Shown here piece after piece: positions 46,747-55,070 of a stretch of DNA of 64,000 bases. The notes beneath the pieces were generated by a model. The model was not told where the DNA came from. It saw nothing but the letters and a program-made list of their open reading frames with translations, and did not search any database. The DNA comes from Tessaracoccus rhinocerotis (GTDB taxonomy: Bacteria; Actinomycetota; Actinomycetes; Propionibacteriales; Propionibacteriaceae), in NCBI RefSeq assembly GCF_007197885.1, contig NZ_VKKG01000006.1:124001-188000 (forward strand). The letters run 5' to 3'. The translations under genes and the position numbers were made by a program. Each line of letters opens with the position of its first letter. Position 1 is the first letter of the stretch.

Positions 46747-46795
46747 CGAAAGGTTTCGAAAAGGGTTGCGAAGCGAGGGTCTCCCTGTCTAGTCT
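46747..46795 (+). promoter_or_regulatory. GH43 promoter with LacI-type operators
   Basis: TTGCGA (46766-46771) and TAGTCT (46790-46795) are spaced by 18 bp as -35 and -10. CGAAAGGTTTCG (46747-46758) is a perfect palindrome, and a second, imperfect CGAAAAGGGTTGCG (46757-46770) overlaps the -35. The same CGAAA-N-TTTCG pattern lies in the promoter of the LacI gene ending at 51360 (52456-52473). Confidence 0.6.
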
Positions 46796-46875
46796 CGCTG
46801 TCGAGGGCGCTGCAGGCGCCGGGCCGGGACCGTCGCAGTCACCCGGCCAGGACTGGACACGAGGGAGTGGCTCGC

Positions 46876-49800
46876 ATGACAATTCCAACCCGCCGACGCG
46901 CCTGGGCGGCGCCCGCACTGGCGGTGGCCATGGTGGCCGCGTTCGCGGCGCCGTCGTTACCGGCAGCCGCGGCAGACCCGGTGCCGTTCCACTCCGACGG
47001 CAACCCGATCATCGCCGACGGCTCGTACTACACCGCCGACGCGGCCCCGCTGGTGGCCGACGGCAAGCTGTACATCTACGCCGGTCATGACGAGGCGGAC
47101 CCGCAGCAGGGCACCTTCAACATGCACGACTACAGCGTCCTCGAGACCGCCGACGTGGCCTCGGGTGACTGGGTGCACCACCCGCAGAACCTCGTCCCCG
47201 GCGACGTCTTCGCCTGGGCCACCGGCGACGGCGCCTACGCCGGCCACACCGTCCAGGGCGACGACGGCCGCTTCTACTGGTACGCCCCGGTCCAGACGGT
47301 CGACGCGTCGCAGCCCAATCGCATGGCCATCGGCGTCGCGGTCTCCGACACCCCTGTGGGCCCCTGGACCGACGCCCTGGGTGAGCCGCTGCTGGACTGG
47401 GCCGACGTGTTCGGCACCTCCACCAACGGCCAGGAGATCATCGACCCGCACGTCTTTCGGGACGACGACGGCACCTGGTACCTCTACTGGGGCTCCTGGT
47501 ACGTCGCCCGCGCCGTCGAACTGGCGCCCAGCATGACCGAGCTCGTCGGCGAGATCCACACCCTCGACGGCCTCGACAGCTTCTTCGAGGCGCCGTGGGT
47601 GTTCAAGCGCGGCGACCTCTACTACCTGGCCTACGACTGGAAGGACGCCGGAAGCGACTGCACGCCGTCGAACTACCAGGCCTGTATCGCCTACGCCACC
47701 GCTGACAACCCGCTCGGCCCGTGGGACTACCAGGGCATCATCCTGGGCGGCACCTCGTCGACGACGGTGCACCCCTCGATCATCGAGTTCGACGGCTCCT
47801 GGTACGTGACCTACCACACCAAGGACGCCGACGGCGGCGGCCACTTCCGCCGCTCCGTCGCCATCGACGAGGTGTTCTGGGACGGCGAGACCATCCTCCC
47901 GGTCACCCAGACCTGGGCCGATGACCCGGCGCTGGAGCTGACCGAGAACGTCGCCCTCGAAGCCACCCCCGTCGCCTCCTTCACCGAGACCCCGCCGATG
48001 CGCATCGGCGCCCTCAACGACGGCCGCCAGCTCACCGCGCTGCTGCCGCCGGACCAGTGGGGCAACTACCGCGGCACGGACAACACCCGCGAGTCGGACT
48101 GGGTGGCCTACACATGGGAGGCACCCGTCCGGGTCGACGGCGCCGGCATCCAGTTCCACCGCGACAGCAACTGGATCCAACCGCCCGCCAGCTGGGCGCT
48201 GGAGTACCTCGACGCCGACGGCGCCTGGCAGCCGGTTGAGGCCGACACCTACCCGACGGCCGTGAACACCTGGAACGAGGTCAACTTCACCCCCGTCACC
48301 ACCACCGCCCTGCGCGCCACGTTCAACGGCGCCCCCGAGGGCCCCTACTTCCACTCGGTCTCCGTCTCCGAGCTGGAGGTCTACGGGGTGGCGGCCGACG
48401 CCGTCGCGCCGGTCGAGGTGACCACCCGCCCGGGCGTCGCTCCCGAGCTGCCCGAGGCCGTCCGCCTGGACTTCGGCGACGCCGGCGCCACCTGGGCGCC
48501 CGTGACCTGGTTCCCGGTCGACGAGGCCGACTACGCCACCGAGGGCAGCTTCACCGTCCAGGGCCGAGCGCTCGGACACGCCGTCGAGTACGTCACGGCC
48601 ACCGTCGTCGTCGACGACGAGGCCGGGCCCACGCCGTCGAGCGACGAGCAGGCCCCCGTGGTGGGGATCGCGCTGCTGGGCGACGAGGGTGCCGAGGGCT
48701 GGTTCTCCTCCGAGGTCACCGCCCGCGTCACGGCCGACGACGCCGTCGACTACCGCACCGACATCGAGGTCCGCCTGGACGAGGGGGCCTGGGAGGCCAA
48801 CGCCGACGCCCGCTTCGTCGAGGTGGTGCTCGACGCCTCCGGCACCATCAGCGCCCGCGCCACGGACGCCGCCGGGAACACCTCCGAAGAGGTGACGCGC
48901 GAGGTCCTCATCGACACCGACGCCCCCGAGGTCACGGCCGTCGTGGACCCCGAGACCCGGGCCACCACCGTCACCGCCACCGATGCGCTCTCCGGCCTGG
49001 CGTCGCTGCGCTACAGCCTCGACGGCGGCGAGTGGAGCGACGTCGCATCCGGCGACGAGATCCCGGCACCCGACGCACTCCCGCACGAGCTCGCCTACCG
49101 GGCCACCGACGTCGCAGGGAACGTGACCGCCGGCAGCGTCTCCATCCCGATCGCGGACGCCTCGCAGCTGAGCGGCAACATCGCGCCCTACGCCGCGGCG
49201 ACCGCCACCTACACGGCGCCGTGGAACACCGTCGACGGCGTCAACGACGGCACCGCCGCACCGCTGGAGGACGCCCCCGGCAAGCTCGGCGTCCCGTGGG
49301 GCACCTGGCCCGAGGTGGGCGAGCAGGTTGCCACCCTCGAGTGGGGCTACGAGGTCACCGTCGATGGTTCCGCCATCTGGTGGTTCCAGGACTCCGACGA
49401 CGCCGCCAACGCCGGCATGATCGCCCCGGCAAGCTGGGTGCTGCAGTACCTCGGCGAGGACTCCGAGTGGCACGACGTCGTCCTCACCGACGACGCCACC
49501 TACGACCGGGCCCGCGACCAGTGGAACCCCGTCACGTTCGAGCCCGTCACCACCACCTCGCTGCGTGCCGTCATGCAGAGCTGGGGCGAGGAGGAGGGCG
49601 GCGGCTCCGCCGGCATCACCGAGTGGCAGGTCTTCGCCGCAGACACCGACCCGGGCGAGGAGCCGTCCGAGGAGCCGAGCGAGGAGCCGAGCGAGGAGCC
49701 GAGCGAGGAACCGTCCGAGGAGCCTTCCCAGGAGCCGAGCCAGGAGCCCAGTGAGGAGCCCACGGCTCCCGCGCAGGTGGACGTGTACTCGGTGCCCGGG

Positions 49801-50190
49801 TTCCACAACGTGAACGGCCGCTGGTGGTTCACCGAGTGCGAGGCCTACTCCCAGACGGCCCGCTGCGAGACCCAGATCTGGGCCAGCACCGTGGGCGAGC
49901 GGAACGGCGAGTTCGTCCAGACCAACGGCTGGACGTTCAACAACCTCACCTACCTGCCCTGGATGACCCGCGCGCAGTGGGGCGAGAACCCACTTGCCAA
50001 CGCCGGGGAGTTCACCAGCGACGGCCGCCAGTGGCGCACCGAGTGCGACACCGCCCTGACGGGGACCAACGGTTGCCGCACCTGGGTGATGGCCGACTAC
50101 GTCGCCGGCACGCGTGCCGCCGACGGCACCTGGACCTACGGCTGGACCAAGGACTGGGTGTTCAACAACATGGTGCGCTTCGGCAACTGA
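46876..50190 (+). CDS. Secreted multidomain glycoside hydrolase family 43 enzyme
   Basis: About 1104 residues with a signal peptide ending PAAAADP. The GH43 five-blade propeller (about 35-350) shows the catalytic base in YYTADAAPLV, the second Asp in IIDPHVFRDDDG and the acid Glu in SFFEAPWVF; such enzymes cut arabinose or xylose side chains or backbones of plant polysaccharides. Then come a discoidin-like module (about 355-510), an Ig-like Big_4 domain (VEVTTRPGVAPELPEAV), a further Ig-like region, a second discoidin-like module (from about 765), a linker of eight SEEP/SQEP repeats, and the four-Cys C-terminal module (from about 969). ATG 46876 lies 9 nt after GAGGGAG; the GTG at 46867 is too close. 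Confidence 0.92.
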   Translation: MTIPTRRRAWAAPALAVAMVAAFAAPSLPAAAADPVPFHSDGNPIIADGSYYTADAAPLVADGKLYIYAGHDEADPQQGTFNMHDYSVLETADVASGDWVHHPQNLVPGDVFAWATGDGAYAGHTVQGDDGRFYWYAPVQTVDASQPNRMAIGVAVSDTPVGPWTDALGEPLLDWADVFGTSTNGQEIIDPHVFRDDDGTWYLYWGSWYVARAVELAPSMTELVGEIHTLDGLDSFFEAPWVFKRGDLYYLAYDWKDAGSDCTPSNYQACIAYATADNPLGPWDYQGIILGGTSSTTVHPSIIEFDGSWYVTYHTKDADGGGHFRRSVAIDEVFWDGETILPVTQTWADDPALELTENVALEATPVASFTETPPMRIGALNDGRQLTALLPPDQWGNYRGTDNTRESDWVAYTWEAPVRVDGAGIQFHRDSNWIQPPASWALEYLDADGAWQPVEADTYPTAVNTWNEVNFTPVTTTALRATFNGAPEGPYFHSVSVSELEVYGVAADAVAPVEVTTRPGVAPELPEAVRLDFGDAGATWAPVTWFPVDEADYATEGSFTVQGRALGHAVEYVTATVVVDDEAGPTPSSDEQAPVVGIALLGDEGAEGWFSSEVTARVTADDAVDYRTDIEVRLDEGAWEANADARFVEVVLDASGTISARATDAAGNTSEEVTREVLIDTDAPEVTAVVDPETRATTVTATDALSGLASLRYSLDGGEWSDVASGDEIPAPDALPHELAYRATDVAGNVTAGSVSIPIADASQLSGNIAPYAAATATYTAPWNTVDGVNDGTAAPLEDAPGKLGVPWGTWPEVGEQVATLEWGYEVTVDGSAIWWFQDSDDAANAGMIAPASWVLQYLGEDSEWHDVVLTDDATYDRARDQWNPVTFEPVTTTSLRAVMQSWGEEEGGGSAGITEWQVFAADTDPGEEPSEEPSEEPSEEPSEEPSEEPSQEPSQEPSEEPTAPAQVDVYSVPGFHNVNGRWWFTECEAYSQTARCETQIWASTVGERNGEFVQTNGWTFNNLTYLPWMTRAQWGENPLANAGEFTSDGRQWRTECDTALTGTNGCRTWVMADYVAGTRAADGTWTYGWTKDWVFNNMVRFGN
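49780..50187 (+). other. Shared four-Cys C-terminal module, copy 1 (in GH43)
   Basis: Starts DVYSVPGFHNVNGRWW and ends KDWVFNNMVRFGN. Two halves each contain GRxW, two cysteines and (V/T)FNN; the linker YLPWMTRAQWGENPL joins them. It is homologous to segments at 56016-56423 and 62651-63061 in two CAP proteins. Confidence 0.85.
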
Positions 50191-50194
50191 CCCC

Positions 50195-50270
50195 GGTGAC
50201 AGATGTGAACGACACGCCGTGGACAGGTCCTTCAGGGCCTGACTGCGGCGTGTCGCTCACGCTGGTCACC
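50195..50270. terminator. Bidirectional hairpin element between GH43 and LacI genes
   Basis: A 76-bp imperfect palindrome: GGTGAC, 10 bp, GACACGCCG at the left and GGCGTGTCG, 6 bp, CTGGTCACC at the right. It separates two convergent genes and has the same arms and spacing as the element at 58023-58099. Confidence 0.75.
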
Positions 50271-50286
50271 AGCGCGGCCGGGGGCG

Positions 50287-51309
50287 TCAGCTCTCGCGGA
50301 TGGTGGAGCCGCGGATGACCAGCCGCACGGGCAGGTGGTGGGTGCCGGGGTTGGTGAGTTCGTCGTCGCCCATGGCCTGGAACAGGCAGCGGGCCGCCTC
50401 GCGTCCGAGTTGCTGCAGGTTGGCGTCGACGCTGGTGAGTTCGGGCCGGGAGTTGGTGGCGAGGATCTCCCAGTTGTCGTAGCCGATGACGGCGACGTCG
50501 TCGGGCACCTTGCGGCCGAGGCCGCGCAGGGTGTCCAGCACTCCGCGGGCGATCTGGTCGGAGCCGGCGACGATGCCGTCGATCTCGGGGTGGCGCTCCA
50601 GCAACACGTGGGTGGCGTCGCGGCCCCAGCGCTCGGACCACTGGGAGAACATCGTCTTGCCCTGCAGTTCCAGCCCGTGCTCCTCGAGTGCCTGCCGGAT
50701 CCCGAGCGTGCGGTCCTGGGCGGCGGCGTAGGTGGGATCTCCGCTGATGTGGGCGATGCGCGTGCGGCCGCAGCTGATGAGGTGTTCGGCCGCCAACTTG
50801 CCGCCGGCGACGTTGTCCGGGGTGAGGGAGATGTCCGAGGGGTCGTCGGAGGGGCCGTAGGCGTAGACGACGGGGACGGGCAGGTTGCCGATGGAGGGGC
50901 GCTGGTCCGTGGAGGCGCCGACGACGATGATGCCGTCCACGCGCCGGTTGAGGAGGGCCTTGAGGTGGTACTGCTCGCGAATGGCGTCGCCGCGGGCGTC
51001 GCACAGGAACACGCTGACCTTGCCGGCACCGAACGCATCCTCCGCGCCCATCACGATGGGCAGCACGAAGCGGCCCTCCAAGTCGCTGGTGAGCACCCCG
51101 ACCGTGCCGGTGCTGCCGTTCAGGAGGGAGCGGGCCACCTCGTTGGGTGTGAACCCGATGTTCTCGGCCGCCTCGAGGACGCGGGCGCGCGTGGCCTCGG
51201 CCACGTCGTCGCGTCCGTTTATGGCCTTGGACGCCGTCGCGATCGACACCCCGGCGAGCTCGGCCACCTGGCTGAGCGTCGGGGCGCTGCTGCGCTTGTT
51301 CTTGTTCAC
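50287..51309 (-). CDS. LacI-family transcriptional regulator, copy 1
   Basis: A 340-residue LacI/GalR repressor. The HTH (PTLSQVAELAGVSIATASKAI) is followed by the hinge FTPNEVARSLLNG and a sugar-binding domain (LTSDLEGRFVLPIVMGAEDA; VDGIIVVG; DVAVIGYDNWEILATNSRPELTSVD). It is a close paralogue of the next gene, sharing long blocks in the effector domain. GTG 51309 has GGGGAG 5 nt upstream; an ATG at 51327 is an alternative. It converges with the GH43 gene and probably regulates it or the sugar uptake operon. Confidence 0.88.
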   Translation of the reverse strand: MNKNKRSSAPTLSQVAELAGVSIATASKAINGRDDVAEATRARVLEAAENIGFTPNEVARSLLNGSTGTVGVLTSDLEGRFVLPIVMGAEDAFGAGKVSVFLCDARGDAIREQYHLKALLNRRVDGIIVVGASTDQRPSIGNLPVPVVYAYGPSDDPSDISLTPDNVAGGKLAAEHLISCGRTRIAHISGDPTYAAAQDRTLGIRQALEEHGLELQGKTMFSQWSERWGRDATHVLLERHPEIDGIVAGSDQIARGVLDTLRGLGRKVPDDVAVIGYDNWEILATNSRPELTSVDANLQQLGREAARCLFQAMGDDELTNPGTHHLPVRLVIRGSTIRES

Positions 51310-51359
51310 TTCACTCCCCACGTGCATCTTCCCGAGTATCAAAGCACACGGGGGAGCGG

Positions 51360-52379
51360 TCAGCGCTGGGGAATGGTGGAGCCGCGGATCACCAGGCTGA
51401 CGGGGAGCTGGTGGACACCCGGTTCAAGCTTGCGCTCGCCCATGGCGGTGAGCAGGTAGCGGGCCGCGGTCTTGCCGAGGTTCTCGAGGTTGAAGTCGAC
51501 GGTGGTGAGCTCGGGGCGTGCGTTGGTGGCCAGCACCTGCCAGTTGTCGAAGCTGATGACGGCGACGTCGTCGGGGACGGTGCGGCCGGCGTCGCGCAGG
51601 GTGTCGATGACGCCGCGGGCGATCTGGTCCGAGCCGCAGATGACTGCGTCGACGTCCGGGTGCTGCTGCAGCAGGACGGCGGTGGCGTTGCGGCCCCAGC
51701 GTTCGGTCCACTCGGAGTACATCGACGGCCCGACGAGGCCGAGGCCCGCCTCGGACAGGGCGTCCTCGATCCCCACCACGCGGTCCCTGGCGGCGGCGTA
51801 GGAGCGGTCGCCGGTGATGTGGGCGATGCGGGAGCGGCCGCACGCCAGCAGGTGTTCGACGACGATGCGGCCGCCGGCCTCGTTGTCAGGGGTGAGCGAG
51901 GTGTCGGCGGGGTTCACCGACGGGGCGTAGGCGTAGACCACGGGGATGGGAAAGTCGCGCCCGATCGAGGGGCGGGGGTCCGTCTGGCGGCCGACCACGA
52001 TGATGCCGTCCACCCGTCGGCTCAGCAGCGCCTTGAGGTGGTGCTGCTCGCGGATGGCGTCGCCGCGGGCGTCACACAGGAAGACGCTGACCTTGCCGGC
52101 GCCGAACGCGTCCTCGGCGCCCATCAGGATGGGCAGCACGAAGCGGCCCTCCAGGTCGCTGGTGAGGATGCCGACGGTGCTGGTGCGGTTGGTCAGGAGC
52201 CCGCGGGCCATGGGGTTGGGGGTGAAGTTGAGCTCCTCCGCCACCTCGAGGATGCGACGGCGGGTGCGTTCGGCCACATCGGCCCGGCCGTTGATGGCCT
52301 TGGACGCCGTCGCCAGCGAGACGCCGGCCACGCGCGCGACCTCGCTGAGGGTGGTGGCACGGTCATTGCCTGCGGCCAT
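51360..52379 (-). CDS. LacI-family transcriptional regulator, copy 2
   Basis: A 339-residue repressor with HTH ATTLSEVARVAGVSLATASK, hinge FTPNPMARGLLTN and the same effector-domain blocks as copy 1 (DLEGRFVLPILMGAEDAFGA). AAAGGAG lies 7 nt before the ATG. Only 50 bp separate its stop from the start of copy 1, so both may be on one mRNA. Its own promoter (-10 TAGAGT, minus 52444-52449) has the palindrome CTCGAAAGGGTTTTCGAG just upstream, which suggests autoregulation. Confidence 0.9.
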   Translation of the reverse strand: MAAGNDRATTLSEVARVAGVSLATASKAINGRADVAERTRRRILEVAEELNFTPNPMARGLLTNRTSTVGILTSDLEGRFVLPILMGAEDAFGAGKVSVFLCDARGDAIREQHHLKALLSRRVDGIIVVGRQTDPRPSIGRDFPIPVVYAYAPSVNPADTSLTPDNEAGGRIVVEHLLACGRSRIAHITGDRSYAAARDRVVGIEDALSEAGLGLVGPSMYSEWTERWGRNATAVLLQQHPDVDAVICGSDQIARGVIDTLRDAGRTVPDDVAVISFDNWQVLATNARPELTTVDFNLENLGKTAARYLLTAMGERKLEPGVHQLPVSLVIRGSTIPQR

Positions 52380-52455
52380 CGCAACTCCTTTCGATCCCCG
52401 AAACTTTTCAGCTCGCGCCGTCCGGAGCGGCGTCGCCACCAGCACTCTAGCGGAT

Positions 52456-52473
52456 CTCGAAAGGGTTTTCGAG
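52456..52473. promoter_or_regulatory. LacI-type operator upstream of LacI copy 2
   Basis: CTCGAAAGGGTTTTCGAG is an inverted repeat (CTCGAAA, 4 bp, TTTCGAG). It lies 6 bp upstream of the -10 TAGAGT, within the promoter spacer. A weaker CGAAACTTTTC is at 52399-52409. Confidence 0.65.
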
Positions 52474-52495
52474 TCATTTCGTCTGTTGGCGGAAA

Positions 52496-53383
52496 TCAGG
52501 CCTCGTCGATCCGGGAGCCGACGGGCGGGGCGGCCACCGCGGCGGCCCACGCGTCGGCGTCCTGTCCGAGGGTGGTGCGGAGGAACGCCGTCGAGGTGAG
52601 CCGGACCGCCTCCACGCGCTGGGGGCTCTCGTCGGTGGTGTCGGTGCGGTTGTAGCCGTGGATGCCGCCGAGGTAGTGCTCTCCGCCCAGCACCGTGACC
52701 AAGGCCCGGGACCCGGGGCTGAGGCGGTGGGCGTCGGTGAACCAGTCGGGACCACGGGTGGACAGTGGCGAGTCGTCGCTCTCGCCGGCGACCACCAATG
52801 TGGGGGTGGTGAGCTGTCCGAAGTCGGGGCTCATGAAAGGGAAGTGCTCGCGCGCGAAGGGCGCCAGGTCCTCGCCGCCGGTCCCGGTGGTTGCAAGTAG
52901 CACGCCGGCTCGCACGCGGGGATCCGTGTGGCTTGCCCCGACCGTCCGGTCGTCAGCGATCACCCGCGCGCCCAGCAGCATGCCGACAGTTTGGCCGCCC
53001 CAGGAGTGGCCGACGACGGCGAGGTTGCGCACATCGACCCGCTCGGGAAGTCCGGGGATGGCGGCCAGGAGTCGGTCGAGCGAGTCGATCACCTGCGTCA
53101 CGTCGCGCACCCGGAAGCGCCAGATCTCGCCGTGGCGCGGGTCGTCTGGGGTGATGGCCAGGGTGGCGGAGTCGAGGAACGTGGGCTGGACGACGACGAA
53201 GCCGGCTGCGGCCCAGTGGTCGACGAGGGGGTCGTAGGAGGTCATCGACCCGCCGAAGCCGTGGGCCATGAGGATCACGGGCAGGCCGGAGCCGGTGGCG
53301 GGTGCGGTGACGCGGACCTCGAGGTCGGTGCCGCGCTCGGGTGCGGGGAGGCGGACGGGCTTGACGGAGATGGTCTGGGGCAT
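52496..53383 (-). CDS. Alpha/beta hydrolase (chlorophyllase/PAF-acetylhydrolase-like)
   Basis: A 295-residue alpha/beta hydrolase. HGFGG forms the oxyanion region, the nucleophile elbow is VVGHSWGGQTVG, an acidic candidate is in VVAGESDDSPLS and the His is in LGGEHYLGGIHGY. It lacks an export signal, so it acts in the cytoplasm on small esters; the substrate is unknown. GAGAGGAAAC precedes the ATG at 53383 (a longer frame to 53416 runs into the operator). It is divergently transcribed from a TetR regulator, with three operator palindromes between, and is the likely target of that regulator. Confidence 0.87.
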   Translation of the reverse strand: MPQTISVKPVRLPAPERGTDLEVRVTAPATGSGLPVILMAHGFGGSMTSYDPLVDHWAAAGFVVVQPTFLDSATLAITPDDPRHGEIWRFRVRDVTQVIDSLDRLLAAIPGLPERVDVRNLAVVGHSWGGQTVGMLLGARVIADDRTVGASHTDPRVRAGVLLATTGTGGEDLAPFAREHFPFMSPDFGQLTTPTLVVAGESDDSPLSTRGPDWFTDAHRLSPGSRALVTVLGGEHYLGGIHGYNRTDTTDESPQRVEAVRLTSTAFLRTTLGQDADAWAAAVAAPPVGSRIDEA

Positions 53384-53401
53384 GATGTTTCCTCTCGAAA
53401 C

Positions 53402-53468
53402 GGAACGGAGTTCCACTCACGATACGGAACGCCGTTCCGGTTGACAAGTGGAATCGGAACGATGGTCC
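53402..53468. promoter_or_regulatory. Three TetR-type operators between hydrolase and regulator genes
   Basis: GGAACGGAGTTCC (53402-53414), GGAACGCCGTTCC (53426-53438) and GGAACGATGGTCC (53456-53468) share GGAAC-N3-GTTCC, the last with one mismatch. They lie in the 106-bp divergent gap and flank TTGACA at 53441-53446. The third lies in the -35 region of the TetR gene. Confidence 0.85.
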
Positions 53469-53489
53469 GTTTCGGGTAGGGTCAACTGC

Positions 53490-54089
53490 ATGACAGCCAG
53501 TGGTGAGGCGCCGAGGGCCAGGCGGGCCGACGTCGAGCGCAACGAGCGCGCCATCGTCGACGCAGCGGCTCGGGTGTTCGGGACCTCCGGGGTGGACGCG
53601 CCCGTCCGGGAGGTCGCGGCGGCTGCGGGTGTGGGCACCGGCACGCTGTACCGACACTTCCCCACGCGCTCGGACCTGGTGGTGGCCGTCTACCGGCAAC
53701 AGGTCGAGGACTGTGCTGAGGCCGGACCGGAGCTGCTGGCGTCCGAGTCCTCGCCGTTCCGGGCGGTGGTGGCGTGGGTGCACGGCTTCGTCGCCTTCCT
53801 CGGCACCAAGCACGGCCTCAACCACGTCTGGCGGGGCGACGCCGCCGGCATCTCGGCGCTGCACCAACTCTTCATCGACAGACTCGTGCCGGTCCTCGGT
53901 GTCCTGCTCGCCGCCGCCAGGGAATCCGGCGAGGTGGTGGCCGACGTCGAGGCCTACGAGCTGCTGCGCGCCGTCGGTGACCTGGTGGCCTGGGCGGGAC
54001 CCGATCCGGACTACGACGCACACCGGATGGTGGACCTCCTGCTGGGTGGCCTGCGCTCCGTTTTGCCCCGAACCGAGGCGGTGCGTTAG
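53490..54089 (+). CDS. TetR-family transcriptional regulator
   Basis: A 199-residue repressor. The N-terminal HTH is VREVAAAAGVGTGTLYRHFPTRSDLV; the rest is the helical ligand-binding domain (FRAVVAWVHGFVAFLGTK; VEAYELLRAVGDLVAWAG). TAGGGT (53477-53482) lies 7 nt before the ATG and there is no Shine-Dalgarno, so the mRNA is probably leaderless. It should bind the three palindromes in the gap and control both itself and the alpha/beta hydrolase. The inducer is unknown. Confidence 0.9.
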   Translation: MTASGEAPRARRADVERNERAIVDAAARVFGTSGVDAPVREVAAAAGVGTGTLYRHFPTRSDLVVAVYRQQVEDCAEAGPELLASESSPFRAVVAWVHGFVAFLGTKHGLNHVWRGDAAGISALHQLFIDRLVPVLGVLLAAARESGEVVADVEAYELLRAVGDLVAWAGPDPDYDAHRMVDLLLGGLRSVLPRTEAVR

Positions 54090-54109
54090 AGTTTGTCGTC
54101 GGTTGACTC

Positions 54110-54183
54110 GGGCCTATAGCTCAGACGGTTAGAGCGCTGCCCTGATAAGGCAGAGGTCACTGGTTCAAGTCCAGTTAGGCCCA
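54110..54183 (+). tRNA. tRNA-Ile (anticodon GAU)
   Basis: A 74-nt cloverleaf: acceptor GGGCCTA pairs with TAGGCCC; D arm AGCTCAGACGGTTAGAGC; anticodon stem CTGCC/GGCAG with loop CTGATAA; T arm CTGG-TTCAAGT-CCAG; discriminator A. The CCA is not fully encoded. In many actinobacteria this tRNA lies close to gyrA; here it is 11 kb away. Confidence 0.97.
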
Positions 54184-54189
54184 CCGAAG

Positions 54190-54222
54190 AACCCGCACCC
54201 GCCCCGGCCGGTGCGGGTTTCG
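54190..54222 (+). terminator. Terminator after tRNA-Ile
   Basis: AACCCGCAC (54190-54198) pairs with GTGCGGGTT (54211-54219) and is followed by TTCG. It begins 6 nt after the tRNA. Confidence 0.75.
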
Positions 54223-54299
54223 TCAATCCGGGACCCCACCGACGGGGTTCCGGACGCACGCTTGACCTGGAGCGCACTCCAGCACCTGGACTGGGGTGC

Positions 54300-54641
54300 A
54301 TGTTCACACTCGCGTTGGTCCTCACCGGCCTTGCCGCCCTGCTCAACCTCGTCGCCGTCATCGGGGCGCCCTCCCAGGCCGCGGCGGATGGCCACGGCGA
54401 ACACTCCCTCGTCTTTCCACAGCTCCTCTATGCGACGGCGGCCCTGACCTTCGCCGCCGCGGCCGTCCTGCGCACCTTCGAAGTCACGGATTGGGGACGC
54501 ACCGCCGTCATCGTGGCGGGGGTCCCCACAGTGGTGGCACCGCTGGTCTACGGAAGGTTGGTGGGGGAGTTCACGCCCTCCCACCATGTGATCCGGCTCG
54601 CCATCGTGGCCGCGGTCGTTGTGGTTTTCTGGCTGTCGTGA
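54300..54641 (+). CDS. Small integral membrane protein
   Basis: A 113-residue hydrophobic protein with four probable helices (about residues 2-21, 41-60, 67-85 and 95-112) and a His-rich loop (ADGHGEHS). I do not recognise the family. Its stop overlaps the MerR gene start (GTGA), so the regulator and membrane protein are made together, which suggests a small stress or metal-response unit; that is inference only. Confidence 0.7.
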   Translation: MFTLALVLTGLAALLNLVAVIGAPSQAAADGHGEHSLVFPQLLYATAALTFAAAAVLRTFEVTDWGRTAVIVAGVPTVVAPLVYGRLVGEFTPSHHVIRLAIVAAVVVVFWLS

Positions 54642-55027
54642 AGAGGCTCATGATCGGCGACGTGGCACGCGCGGCGGGCGTCTCAGTGGACACCGTGCGC
54701 TACTACGAACGCGAGTCCCTGATCCCGCCGGCGGAGCGGGATTCCGGCGGACGCAGGATCTACGACGAGTCGGTGCTGGACGCGTTCGTGCTCATCAACG
54801 CGCTGCGCGGGGCCGGGTTCGGCATCAGTGAGGTGCGGCGGCTTACCTCGCTCAAGCAGACCCCCGACGTCGGGGAGCGCCTGCGCGGCGTCCTGGCGAA
54901 CTGCGACGAACTGGAAGCCGGACTGGACGTCGCCGAGCAGCGCATCGTGGCCGCCCGCGCCGTCGTGACCCAACTGCGCTCGGAGGCGACGGCCGGCCTG
55001 GCCGACGCCGTCGCCGGATGTGACTGA
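54638..55027 (+). CDS. MerR-family transcriptional regulator
   Basis: A 129-residue regulator. The winged HTH is MIGDVARAAGVSVDTVRYYERESLIPP, with SGGRRIYDESVLDAFVLINALRGAGFG, followed by a dimerisation helix. The only cysteine pair is C in LANCDEL and the C-terminal AGCD, which might sense metal or redox state but does not match the MerR mercury or SoxR pattern. The GTG start overlaps the preceding membrane-protein stop. Confidence 0.87.
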   Translation: MKRLMIGDVARAAGVSVDTVRYYERESLIPPAERDSGGRRIYDESVLDAFVLINALRGAGFGISEVRRLTSLKQTPDVGERLRGVLANCDELEAGLDVAEQRIVAARAVVTQLRSEATAGLADAVAGCD

Positions 55028-55070
55028 GCCCGGATCACACCGTCGGCCGGAATCCGTGCTTTCATCTTCC

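Noticed and set aside
46957-49806. A 949-codon minus-strand frame opposite the GH43 gene
   Set aside because: It is Gly/Val/Asp-rich without motifs, and the sense strand encodes a clear multidomain enzyme.
54296-54640. A longer frame in which the MerR gene begins at 54296
   Set aside because: It overlaps the small membrane protein completely, and the HTH begins right after the GTG at 54638, which is coupled to the preceding stop.
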